NCBI RefSeq assembly: GCF_013284055.1
Contig: NZ_CP054143.1
Span: forward strand, 1,178,001-1,242,000
Length of the DNA stretch: 64,000 bases
Reading direction: 5' to 3'
DNA from: Deefgea piscis
GTDB taxonomy: Bacteria; Pseudomonadota; Gammaproteobacteria; Burkholderiales; Chitinibacteraceae
Position numbers and translations under genes: made by a program. A model generated the notes under the pieces. The model was not told the origin of the DNA. It saw nothing but the letters and a program-made list of their open reading frames with translations, and did no database searches. Positions 26,143 to 33,430 of this stretch are shown in pieces (position 1 is the first letter of the stretch; every line of letters starts with the position of its first letter).

Positions 26143-26628
26143 ATGAATACTAATTACACTACACATCTTATTTGTGCACCTGAATTATCAGATACTTTTA
26201 AAGTAAGCAATATAAATATTAAAGTAGGTGAATTTGTTAGTAAAAATGAATTATTGATATCTTTAAATAAAAACAATGATCATATTTATATTAATGCTAT
26301 TGAAGATGGTCAAATTAGTTATTTATTTATTAACATTGGTGATGATATTAATAATGGTGATTTACTATTATCAATGGAAGTTGAAGAATTGCCCACTGGG
26401 TTTTTAGATGTGGTAGATCAACGCTGTAGTCAAGATTCAACTGAAGTTGATATTGAAAATTCATTAATGATAATACCTTCTGCAGCAAAATTAGCTTCTC
26501 GATTAGGTGTTGATTTAAGTTTAGTAAATCCAAATTGTATAACTGGTTATATCGGTAATGAAGAAGTTGAATTATTTGTTAAGCATGAATTATTGAAATT
26601 ACAGCAGTTGAGGAAATTATTAGCATAG
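26143..26628 (+). CDS. orphan lipoyl-like / E3-binding-domain protein without lipoyl lysine
   Basis: 161 residues. Residues 8-80 follow a biotinyl/lipoyl domain pattern: NIKVGEFVSKNELLISL, then a turn, then DGQISYLFINIGDDINNGDLLLSME. The lysine that would carry lipoate (ESDKA in E2 proteins) is Asn45 here. Residues about 110-146 (IIPSAAKLASRLGVDLSLVN and NCITGYIGNEEVELF) fit a peripheral subunit-binding domain as in E2 components of 2-oxoacid dehydrogenases. There is no catalytic acyltransferase domain. The gene is extremely AT-rich. It may be a remnant or diverged partner-binding protein; the function is unknown. Confidence 0.65.
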   Translation: MNTNYTTHLICAPELSDTFKVSNINIKVGEFVSKNELLISLNKNNDHIYINAIEDGQISYLFINIGDDINNGDLLLSMEVEELPTGFLDVVDQRCSQDSTEVDIENSLMIIPSAAKLASRLGVDLSLVNPNCITGYIGNEEVELFVKHELLKLQQLRKLLA

Positions 26629-27082
26629 TTAGTTTGTTTAAGAATATGCATTTGGTATTGCAGTTTGGATTGATGTTTGTAGCTTAGATATTTTAAGTCA
26701 TTGATTTTTATAGCTTAATTTTTAATTTTGTAAATAAGTTATTGATTTATATATGTTTTCTCATATTGCTTGATTTTTAAGTTGATCATGTTTTGAAGCG
26801 TTTGTTTTTTATATATATATTGATAAGTAAAAGATAGTAGTAATAGATAAGGATCAAAAAATCTGTGGATAACTCTATAAACCTTTATTTATCAACATCT
26901 TAAGTTGTCCACATGGGTGCTGATAGTCCTTGTTCCTGCTGTGGATAATATGTGTTGAGTTTTTGGCTTGATCTGTGGGTAACACTTATCCACATTGATC
27001 GTGGACTTCCCCACATTTTAAGTGATTGATTTGTATAGGGTTGTGTGAATAAGCGTATAATCGCGGCTTTTCTTGGGGGTGT
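26629..27082. other. candidate chromosomal replication origin (oriC) region
   Basis: 454 bp without a gene. The left part (26640-26830) is AT-rich and ends in a T/AT run at 26801-26830 (T6, then five AT repeats), a good unwinding element. At 26833-26846 the minus strand reads CTATTACTACTATC, resembling DnaA-trio triplets. A cluster of DnaA boxes follows at 26864-26994. On the minus strand the order is DnaA box, trio, AT-rich run, the order described for the B. subtilis basal unwinding system. Gene direction switches around this point. No dnaA gene is adjacent. Confidence 0.7.
26864..26994. promoter_or_regulatory. DnaA box cluster
   Basis: Three perfect TTATCCACA boxes: minus strand at 26864-26872 and 26940-26948, plus strand at 26986-26994. 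Three single-mismatch boxes: TTATCAACA at 26889, TTGTCCACA at 26905, and TGTGGGTAA (minus) at 26974. Six boxes in 131 bp is far above chance for a 9-mer. Confidence 0.85.
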
Positions 27083-27085
27083 TTG

Positions 27086-27991
27086 ATGGCAATTCAGTGG
27101 TTTCCGGGTCATATGCATGTGGCGCAGAAGAAAGTGGCAGAGACAATGGCCAAGGTGGATATGGTGATTGAAATCGTGGATGCACGTATGCCCTTGTCCA
27201 GTAGTAACCCAATGATTGAGAAGTTGCGTTTACATCGGCAACGTCCAGCTTTAAAAATTATCAATAAAACAGATTTGGCTGATCCTAAGTTAAGTCAGTT
27301 ATGGTTGAATTATTTCCGCCAGCAAGCAGGTACTGAAGCCTTGTTGATGGGCGAAGACAACAAGCAAGCCGCAATTAAACAGATCGCCGTCTTGTGTAAA
27401 AAATTAGCACCGTTCCGTAATGATGCTGAAAAGCCGTTGCGAGCGATGATTTTGGGGATTCCCAACGTAGGTAAGTCCACTTTATTAAATACGCTGGCTA
27501 AGCGAAAAGTGGCTCGTGTTGCAGATACACCGGGTGTTACTAAGTCTCAGCAGCGGATTGAAACGCTTGATGGGGTTATTTTGTATGACACGCCAGGTTT
27601 AATGTGGCCTAAAGTTGAACACGAACCTTCTGGCTTTCGTTTGGCTTTGGGTGGCTCAATTGGTCGCAATGCATATGATGAAATTTTGGTGGCTTATTTT
27701 GCGATTGAAACTTTACGCGAGCGCTATCCTAAAGAATTGATGGCACGCTATAAGTTGAGTAGTCTGGATGGTAGTGTGGATGAGTTGTTTAATTTGATTG
27801 GTCGTAAACGTGGTGCTTTGATGGCTGGTGGTGTGATTGATGAACAAAAAACAGCTGATTTAATTATCACAGATTATCGTAGCAAAGCGATTGGTCGCAT
27901 GACTTTAGAAGTACCTGACGACTTTATCGGGGTTGATTTAGGTTCGGGGGATGATCTTCCTGACGTACTTGAAACTGAAGATGACGATTGA
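27086..27991 (+). CDS. rbgA: ribosome biogenesis GTPase YlqF/RbgA
   Basis: 301 residues from the ATG at 27086 (a TTG three bases earlier is less likely). It is a circularly permuted GTPase: G4 (IINKTDL) precedes G1 (GIPNVGKSTLLN), G2 (TPGVTKS) and G3 (YDTPGLMWP). The N-terminus IQWFPGHMHVAQKKV is the RbgA signature. RbgA acts late in 50S subunit assembly in Bacillus; the role is likely the same here. The C-terminus is acidic. It is the first gene right of the candidate origin and reads away from it. Confidence 0.93.
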   Translation: MAIQWFPGHMHVAQKKVAETMAKVDMVIEIVDARMPLSSSNPMIEKLRLHRQRPALKIINKTDLADPKLSQLWLNYFRQQAGTEALLMGEDNKQAAIKQIAVLCKKLAPFRNDAEKPLRAMILGIPNVGKSTLLNTLAKRKVARVADTPGVTKSQQRIETLDGVILYDTPGLMWPKVEHEPSGFRLALGGSIGRNAYDEILVAYFAIETLRERYPKELMARYKLSSLDGSVDELFNLIGRKRGALMAGGVIDEQKTADLIITDYRSKAIGRMTLEVPDDFIGVDLGSGDDLPDVLETEDDD

Positions 27992-28090
27992 TTTGTATTC
28001 GTTGGCAATGATGTGCTTGTAAAATGTAACATCACATATTGCGTAACTCGGCATGCATTATCTAGATTATGTGTAGGTATATTGCTATAG

Positions 28091-28111
28091 ACCTTTGTTT
28101 TAAAGGTTTTT
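28091..28111 (+). terminator. possible weak terminator after rbgA
   Basis: ACCTTT / AAAGGT (28091-28096, 28102-28107) with a 5-base loop is followed by a T-rich run. The stem is short and AT-rich, and the hairpin is about 100 bp after the rbgA stop. Confidence 0.45.
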
Positions 28112-28230
28112 GTGTGTATACCTATATGTAAGTTTAATGATTTATTGAATTTGTATTGGTATGCATAATCAATATTTTTATATTTTTGTCGCTACATAAC
28201 GTCAAAACTGCGATTGATAGGAAATCAAAA

Positions 28231-28431
28231 ATGGATGTAGAGCTTGGTCATTTGGAAGGTAAAGTCCTGCAATTAGTGAACTTATGCCGTGAATTACGTA
28301 CTGAAAATCAAGAACTTAGAGCTAATTTACAATTGGCTCAAGAAGAAAATCAAAGCTTAAATACGAAATTAGTTGGCGCAAAAGACAAAGTAAATGCGAT
28401 TTTGGCTAAATTACCCGAGGATGGCGTATGA
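28231..28431 (+). CDS. ZapB-like coiled-coil protein (TIGR02449-type)
   Basis: 66 residues from the ATG at 28231, with AGGAAA about 10 bases upstream; a longer frame from 28156 has an unlikely hydrophobic N-terminus. The sequence is one heptad coiled coil (LEGKVLQLVNLCRELRTENQ, then LRANLQLAQEENQSLNTKL). Small coiled coils of this kind sit before zapA in betaproteobacteria and many gammaproteobacteria and are presumed ZapA/FtsZ-ring partners. The stop overlaps the zapA start (ATGA), showing tight coupling. Confidence 0.85.
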   Translation: MDVELGHLEGKVLQLVNLCRELRTENQELRANLQLAQEENQSLNTKLVGAKDKVNAILAKLPEDGV

Positions 28432-28724
28432 CTGATGCCGTGAAGTTGTTGGATATTTCAATCATGGGACGTGAGTTTCGTGTGGCTTGTCCTGCGCATG
28501 AAGAAGAAACCTTACTTCAAGCTGTGCAACTTCTCGATGCACGGATGCATGAAATTCGCACTGCAGGTAAGGTCATTGGCATTGAGAAGATTGCAATGAT
28601 GACGGCTTTAAATATGACGCACGAGTTTTTAACGGCAAAGGTTGAAGGTGGCTTTGACTTTAGTGATTTTCAGCGTAAAATCGGAAATATAAGTTCAACG
28701 ATCGACGCAGTTTTACAGGAATAA
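28428..28724 (+). CDS. zapA: cell division protein ZapA
   Basis: 98 residues. The N-terminal beta part LDISIMGREFRVACPAHEEETLLQAVQLLD and the following helix MHEIRTAGKVIGIEKIAMMTALNMTHEFL are the ZapA blocks. ZapA crosslinks FtsZ protofilaments at mid-cell. It overlaps the coiled-coil gene by 4 bp and is followed within about 10 bp by the 6S RNA gene, the classic zapA-ssrS-fau order. Confidence 0.95.
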   Translation: MTDAVKLLDISIMGREFRVACPAHEEETLLQAVQLLDARMHEIRTAGKVIGIEKIAMMTALNMTHEFLTAKVEGGFDFSDFQRKIGNISSTIDAVLQE

Positions 28725-28734
28725 TTTACGTATT

Positions 28735-28930
28735 TCGAACTGCGCCGTGATGCAAGTTAGCTTTCCTGCGGTGTTCGCGACGGTTCTAAATCTTTGAACC
28801 GATAAGCTGTATAGCACGTTTGCCAGTCATCTAGACGCCTGTTGTGAGCGTTCCTTGAGAATGCACCTGATGGCATCTGACCGGCAACAACTTGAACCAT
28901 GGGTTCAAGATGCGAACCGAAACGGCACTG
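28735..28930 (+). ncRNA. ssrS: 6S RNA (ends approximate)
   Basis: About 190 nt between zapA and fau, the conserved position of ssrS. The 3' half contains the hallmark hairpin TTGAACC-ATG-GGTTCAA (28890-28906), nearly the same as the E. coli 6S hairpin CTTGAACCAAGGGTTCAAG. GCCGT near 28744 can pair with ACGGC near 28922 to close the long rod. 6S RNA mimics an open promoter and sequesters sigma70 RNA polymerase in stationary phase. Exact ends need experimental mapping. Confidence 0.88.
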
Positions 28931-28949
28931 TGGGAAGCCCTCATTTTTT

Positions 28950-29543
28950 GTGATTACTCAAAAAACTCAATTACGTCGTGATCTTCGGCAACGCCGAACG
29001 GCGATATCTAAAATACAGCGACAAGCCGCTGCTTGGGCTGTAACTCATTATCCGCAAATTTTACAAAAACTTCGTCGTGGCAAAAAAATTGCTTTATATG
29101 TGCCTGTTGGCAGTGAGTTTTCTGCCTGGCCATTAATTTTTTTAGCACTGCAACGGGGTTGCTTAGTCTATTTACCGGTTGTACCTAAAGTGGGTCGACG
29201 ATTAAATTTTGTGCGCTTAAATGAAGGTGCTGTTTGGTCTTATGGTGCATTTAATATTCCAACACCCAGTCATTCTGAGCAATGTTCAAGCCGTGATTTG
29301 GATTCTGTTTTTGTTCCTTTGCTTGGTTTTGATTTGCAATTAGCTCGATTAGGGCAAGGTGGTGGTTATTACGATACGACATTTGCATTTCGTCGATTAC
29401 GAAAAACGTGGCTTAAACCAGCATTAATTGGCTTGGCATATTCATGTCAACAAGTAGAGCGATTGCCCTGTGAGGCTTGGGATTTAAAATTAGATGCAAT
29501 TGCAACAGAGCAAGGATGGATTCGTCGCTCGCCTATCAATTGA
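28950..29543 (+). CDS. fau: 5-formyltetrahydrofolate cyclo-ligase
   Basis: 197 residues from the GTG at 28950; an upstream frame from 28899 overlaps the 6S RNA and is unlikely. The family blocks are present: TQLRRDLRQRRTAI at the N-terminus, IALYVPVGSEFSAWPLI, VFVPLLGFDLQLARLGQGGGYYD (ATP-binding GxGGGYYD) and GLAYSCQQVERLPCEAWD. It converts 5-formyl-THF to 5,10-methenyl-THF using ATP. In E. coli the 6S RNA is co-transcribed with this gene, and the same layout is kept here. Confidence 0.92.
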   Translation: MITQKTQLRRDLRQRRTAISKIQRQAAAWAVTHYPQILQKLRRGKKIALYVPVGSEFSAWPLIFLALQRGCLVYLPVVPKVGRRLNFVRLNEGAVWSYGAFNIPTPSHSEQCSSRDLDSVFVPLLGFDLQLARLGQGGGYYDTTFAFRRLRKTWLKPALIGLAYSCQQVERLPCEAWDLKLDAIATEQGWIRRSPIN

Positions 29544-29651
29544 GAGTAGTGAAATTACTGACATACTTTCGCATTCTACTTGTTTATGATGTCAAGCTTG
29601 CTCTATGCTATTTGCATCGCAACGGTTTGAAGCAAATCAAGTGAGGTAATT

Positions 29652-29927
29652 ATGGTTGCTGTAATTTCTTCCCCTGTTCGTATTATGAATGCGGCAGGCC
29701 TTCATGCTAGACCAGCGGCGAATATTGTTAACACTGCCAAGCAGTACCAGTCTGAGATTAAGTTGTTACACAAAGGAATTGAAGCTAATGCTAAATCCCT
29801 TGTTTCTGTGATGGGCTTGGATGTTTCTAAAGACGATCAGATTCAAATCAAAGCAGATGGATTGGATGCAAATGAAGCAATGCTTGCTGTAAGCACAATG
29901 ATTGCTTCTGGCTGTGGGGAAGACTAA
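29652..29927 (+). CDS. ptsH: phosphocarrier protein HPr
   Basis: 91 residues. The active-site His18 lies in AAGLHARPAANIV and the regulatory-position Ser49 in EANAKSLVSVMGLD. It relays phosphate from enzyme I to sugar-specific IIA proteins in the cytoplasm. A second HPr domain is built into the fusion protein at 30293, and the two share the EANAKS/MGL core. GAGG precedes the ATG. It has its own terminator and so is transcribed separately from the PTS locus. Confidence 0.94.
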   Translation: MVAVISSPVRIMNAAGLHARPAANIVNTAKQYQSEIKLLHKGIEANAKSLVSVMGLDVSKDDQIQIKADGLDANEAMLAVSTMIASGCGED

Positions 29928-29942
29928 ATCGGTTAAATTTAT

Positions 29943-29970
29943 AAATAGGGTGGCTTAAGCCACCCTATTT
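29943..29970. terminator. terminator after ptsH
   Basis: A perfect 28-bp palindrome AAATAGGGTGGCTT / AAGCCACCCTATTT with no loop beyond the centre bases, 16 bp after the ptsH stop. The T-tract is short, so it may work with Rho or only as a 3' stabiliser. Confidence 0.7.
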
Positions 29971-30292
29971 GCTTCTGAATAGTAAGTATTCAAAATCATT
30001 TTCTATTTTGCATGTAAAAAAATGTAATAAAGTAATATTTTAAATTAAATGAACTCTGGAAACTGATTAAGCACAAAACATGTGTTTTTTATAAAGTTAA
30101 AATGAATAAATATGGTTTAAGCATATCTGATTTTGATCTGTAAAATTTACATATAAATTGAGCAATATTACGCCCCATGTCAATAGCATTGGCGGGTAAA
30201 CTAAAAAACAAGAATATGTCAACGCAATAAAAATTAATGCGGGTCAATTTGATTGACCAATTTGACTAAGAATTAAACCAACAGAGGTTGTT
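29971..30292. other. regulatory stretch upstream of the PTS locus
   Basis: 322 bp, AT-rich, no gene. It must carry the promoter of the PTS genes. An inverted repeat at 30242-30258 and a repeated CAATTTGA-TTGAC element (about 30245-30265) mark a likely operator. AGAGG lies about 7 bases before the ATG at 30293. Confidence 0.55.
30242..30258. promoter_or_regulatory. candidate operator palindrome upstream of the PTS fusion gene
   Basis: GGTCAA and TTGACC flank a 5-base centre (30242-30247, 30253-30258). A further TTTGAC follows at once. The position, about 35 bp before the start codon, fits repressor binding at the promoter or the untranslated leader. The regulator is not encoded in the window. 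Confidence 0.4.
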
Positions 30293-32839
30293 ATGTCGAT
30301 AAATCCAGTTTCGCAATTTGTATTGCTGGCCCCACTATCGGGTGTGATGGTGCCTTTGGATACTGTACCTGATCCAGTTTTTGCTCAAAAAATGGTCGGT
30401 GATGGTGTTTCAATAGATCCAACAAGTAATGTGTTGTTGGCGCCGATTACCGGTAAGGTAACGCAGGTGCATTCAGCAAAGCATGCAATTACTTTGGTTG
30501 CTGCTAATGGGATTGAAGTATTAATCCATATTGGTTTAGACACTGTGATGCTGAAAGGCCAGGGCTTTACTGCGAAGGTCAAAGAAGGCGATATCGTCGA
30601 TGCGGGTCAACCATTAATTGAATTTGATATGGATGCCGTGGGTCGTAAAGCCTTGTCATTGTTGACGCAAATGGTGATTACTAGTGGCGAAAAAGTCGCG
30701 CGCTATACTCCCAATACAGGTTTGGTGATTGCCGGTAAGGATATTGCTTTAACACTGGACTTGGCTGAAGGTATTGCTCAGACTTCAGCTACTGCAGATT
30801 CATCCGGTGAGGCGTATTCAGATCCAATTCGTACGCCTAATCCAACAGGTTTACATGCTCGCCCTGCCGCTGTTTTGGCCAATGCTGCAAAGACATTTAA
30901 GTCTGAAGTTAAATTAGTACGCGCTGGCCAAGAAGCGAATGCTAAATCAGTCGTTGCAATCATGGGTCTAGAAGTACAAAACGGCGATGAAATCCGCGTT
31001 CGTGCTATTGGTCCTGATGCTTCTGCGGCAATTCAAAAATTAAGCGCGTTGATTATTAGTGGTTGTGGTGAAGATGTAGGTGGCGTAGCACCAAAACATA
31101 AACCGGCACCACTGGATACGATTAAAACCACTAAGGCACAACCTAAGTCAGAAGATCCAAATGTGTTGACCGGTGTGTCAGCATCGCCAGGCTTGGCTGT
31201 GGGACAAATTTTCCAAGTTAAGCAAGTGGATATTGCCGTCGTTGAAGCCGGCGAGTCGCCAGAATTAGAGCGTCGTCGTTTTGACCAAGCGTTGAAAGAT
31301 GCGCATCAACAACTTGAAAATCTAAAATCTGAAATTAGCGATGAAAGTAAAGCTGAGATTTTTGCTGCTCACCAAGAGTTGCTTGAAGATCCGGATTTGT
31401 TAGCCATTGCGATTGCTGGTATCACCAACGGCAAGAGTGCCGGTTTTGCGTGGAAAGAAGCCTACAACACTTATTCAGCTAAGCTTGCGGCACTAAAAAA
31501 TGAAGTGCTAGCGGGTCGTGCGAATGATATTCGCGATGTGGGTTTGCGCGTATTACGTTTGATTGCAGGTATTGAAGAAACAGCAATGGTCGTTCCAGAA
31601 AATGCGATTTTGATCGCAGAAGACCTAACGCCATCAGATACCGCAAGTTTGGATCGTACTCGTGTACTTGGTTTTTGCACCGTCGGTGGCGGAGCAACCA
31701 GCCACGTGGCAATTTTGGCTCGTTCACTCAATATTCCCGCAATCTGTGGCATTGATGAAGATGCATTGAATTTGACCAACGGCATGCCGGTGATTTTGGA
31801 TGGTAGCCGTGGTACTTTGCGCAAAAACCCATCTGAAGCCGAAGTAAACAATATTCGTGAAAAACAAGCCAAGCAAGCTATTAAACGTGATGCTGAATTA
31901 GCCGCAGCATTTGAACCAGCTGTGACGCAAGATGGCATTCATGTCGAAGTGGTGGCGAATATTGGTGGTATTGACGATGCGGTTCAAGGCGTAAAACTGG
32001 GTAGTGAAGGGGTAGGTTTGTTACGCAGTGAGTTCTTGTACTTAGAACGTACTGATGCACCGACCGAAGAAGAGCAAAGCCAGATTTATATCGACATCGC
32101 CAAAGCGCTTGGTAACGATCGTACATTTGTAGTGCGTACTTTGGATGTGGGTGGTGATAAACCATTGGCCTACTTGCCAATGCCGGTCGAAGAAAATCCA
32201 TTCTTGGGTGTTCGTGGCGTGCGTTTATGCTTAGCAGAACCAGAGTTATTACATACTCAAGTTCGTGCAGTGCTACGTTCTGCGCCATTCTCGAAACTAG
32301 CCATCATGTTCCCAATGATTACTAGCTTGGAAGAAGTTCGTGAAGTGAAGCGTATTGTTGCTGAAGAAAAAGCGGCTTTAGGCATTACTCAAGACGTTCA
32401 AGTCGGCATTATGGTTGAAGTTCCGGCCACTGCCGTTATGGCCGAGCAATTTGCGCGTGAAGTTGATTTCTTCTCTATTGGTACCAACGATTTAACGCAA
32501 TACACTTTGGCAATGGATCGTGGTCATCCAAAATTAGCCAAGCAAGCCGATGTGATGCATCCAGGCGTATTGAATTTGATCAATATGACGGTAAAAGGCG
32601 CACATGCACATGGCAAGTGGGTTGGTGTATGCGGTGGTATTGCCTCAGACCCTATGGCTATCCCGTTGTTGCTGGGTATCGGTGTGGATGAATTGTCTGC
32701 GAGTGTACCGACGATTCCTGCAATTAAAGCTTTGGTTCGGACTTTAAACAAAGTGGAATGTGAGAAACTCGCTGCAGAAGTTTTACAAATGGGTACCGCT
32801 GCTGAAGTTCGGGCTCGTTTGTCGCAACTTGTCGATTAA
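30293..32839 (+). CDS. ptsP: PTS fusion protein: IIA(Glc/Nag-type)-HPr-enzyme I
   Basis: 848 residues. The IIA-Crr domain (1-150) has His64 and the phospho-acceptor His79 in VLIHIGLDTVM. The HPr domain (about 177-262) has His188 in TGLHARPAAV. Enzyme I (about 290-848) has the catalytic His471 in GGGATSHVAILARSLNIPAI, the PEP-binding RSEFLYLER region and the C-terminal GVCGGIASDP. One chain therefore covers phosphate flow from PEP to the IIB domain. The same fusion serves GlcNAc or fructose PTSs in other proteobacteria; the downstream NagE-type permease favours GlcNAc. It ends 11 bp before the IIB-like gene. Confidence 0.93.
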   Translation: MSINPVSQFVLLAPLSGVMVPLDTVPDPVFAQKMVGDGVSIDPTSNVLLAPITGKVTQVHSAKHAITLVAANGIEVLIHIGLDTVMLKGQGFTAKVKEGDIVDAGQPLIEFDMDAVGRKALSLLTQMVITSGEKVARYTPNTGLVIAGKDIALTLDLAEGIAQTSATADSSGEAYSDPIRTPNPTGLHARPAAVLANAAKTFKSEVKLVRAGQEANAKSVVAIMGLEVQNGDEIRVRAIGPDASAAIQKLSALIISGCGEDVGGVAPKHKPAPLDTIKTTKAQPKSEDPNVLTGVSASPGLAVGQIFQVKQVDIAVVEAGESPELERRRFDQALKDAHQQLENLKSEISDESKAEIFAAHQELLEDPDLLAIAIAGITNGKSAGFAWKEAYNTYSAKLAALKNEVLAGRANDIRDVGLRVLRLIAGIEETAMVVPENAILIAEDLTPSDTASLDRTRVLGFCTVGGGATSHVAILARSLNIPAICGIDEDALNLTNGMPVILDGSRGTLRKNPSEAEVNNIREKQAKQAIKRDAELAAAFEPAVTQDGIHVEVVANIGGIDDAVQGVKLGSEGVGLLRSEFLYLERTDAPTEEEQSQIYIDIAKALGNDRTFVVRTLDVGGDKPLAYLPMPVEENPFLGVRGVRLCLAEPELLHTQVRAVLRSAPFSKLAIMFPMITSLEEVREVKRIVAEEKAALGITQDVQVGIMVEVPATAVMAEQFAREVDFFSIGTNDLTQYTLAMDRGHPKLAKQADVMHPGVLNLINMTVKGAHAHGKWVGVCGGIASDPMAIPLLLGIGVDELSASVPTIPAIKALVRTLNKVECEKLAAEVLQMGTAAEVRARLSQLVD

Positions 32840-32850
32840 AGAGGTTTGAT

Positions 32851-33174
32851 ATGGTATTGGTCGTTATTGCACTATTAGTGGGAATTGGTATTGGTTGGGT
32901 ATTGAAGGGTCGGCAAGTGCCTGTGGCACCTGCATCGGTTGAAAAACCGGTTGTTATTGAAGTATTGCCTTCATCGTCAGCTGAATTACTCAATCCAGAG
33001 TGGTATGCCGCTTTAGGTGGTAAAGCGAATGTACGCTTGGCTGAATCAATTGCAACCACACGTATCCGTGTTGAATTGCTAGATGCCGCTTTGTTAAATG
33101 AAGCTGTATTAAAAGATTTAGGTGTTGCTGCCGTTGCCAAAATTGATGCACATACAGTGCATTTAATTAAGTAA
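32851..33174 (+). CDS. membrane-anchored IIB-like protein lacking the active cysteine
   Basis: 107 residues. One N-terminal transmembrane helix (about 2-18) is followed by a Pro/Ala/Val linker and a domain similar to glucose/GlcNAc-type PTS IIB: WYAALGGKANVRLAESIATTRIRVELLDAALLN and LGVAAVAKID. In real IIB domains the core is CITR or similar; here the cysteine position is Ala68 (ATTR), so it cannot be phosphorylated in the usual way. It resembles the degenerate third domain of the permease encoded next ([16 protein letters not shown]). It sits between the energy-coupling fusion and the permease and ends in a terminator. A regulatory or scaffold role is inference. Confidence 0.75.
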   Translation: MVLVVIALLVGIGIGWVLKGRQVPVAPASVEKPVVIEVLPSSSAELLNPEWYAALGGKANVRLAESIATTRIRVELLDAALLNEAVLKDLGVAAVAKIDAHTVHLIK

Positions 33175-33193
33175 ATCGATCGTAAATAAATAC

Positions 33194-33227
33194 AAAAATC
33201 CACCGGTAGAACGGTGGATTTTTTTTA
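33194..33227 (+). terminator. terminator after the IIB-like gene
   Basis: AAAATCCACCG / CGGTGGATTTT (33195-33205, 33212-33222) with a 6-base loop and a long T-run. It comes 20 bp after the stop and may attenuate read-through into the permease gene. Confidence 0.85.
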
Positions 33228-33430
33228 TCAAAATGGATATCAACGGTGAATTTTACTTGCTGTGCTTTATATTAAAAAAGATGACTGATTATTTTATTGG
33301 TAAGGTAAATCCCTGTAAGGTCATCGCTGCATAGTCAATGTTTACTTTTTGTAACAGAATCTAAAGTGAGTTCGATAAACCGGCGATTGCATGACAAATA
33401 AGAAACAGCAATGGCCTTTGGAGAAAAATA

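Noticed and set aside
25407-27082. CRISPR array or prophage attachment site in the AT-rich island
   Set aside because: No regularly spaced repeats, no integrase, and no tRNA-derived direct repeat.
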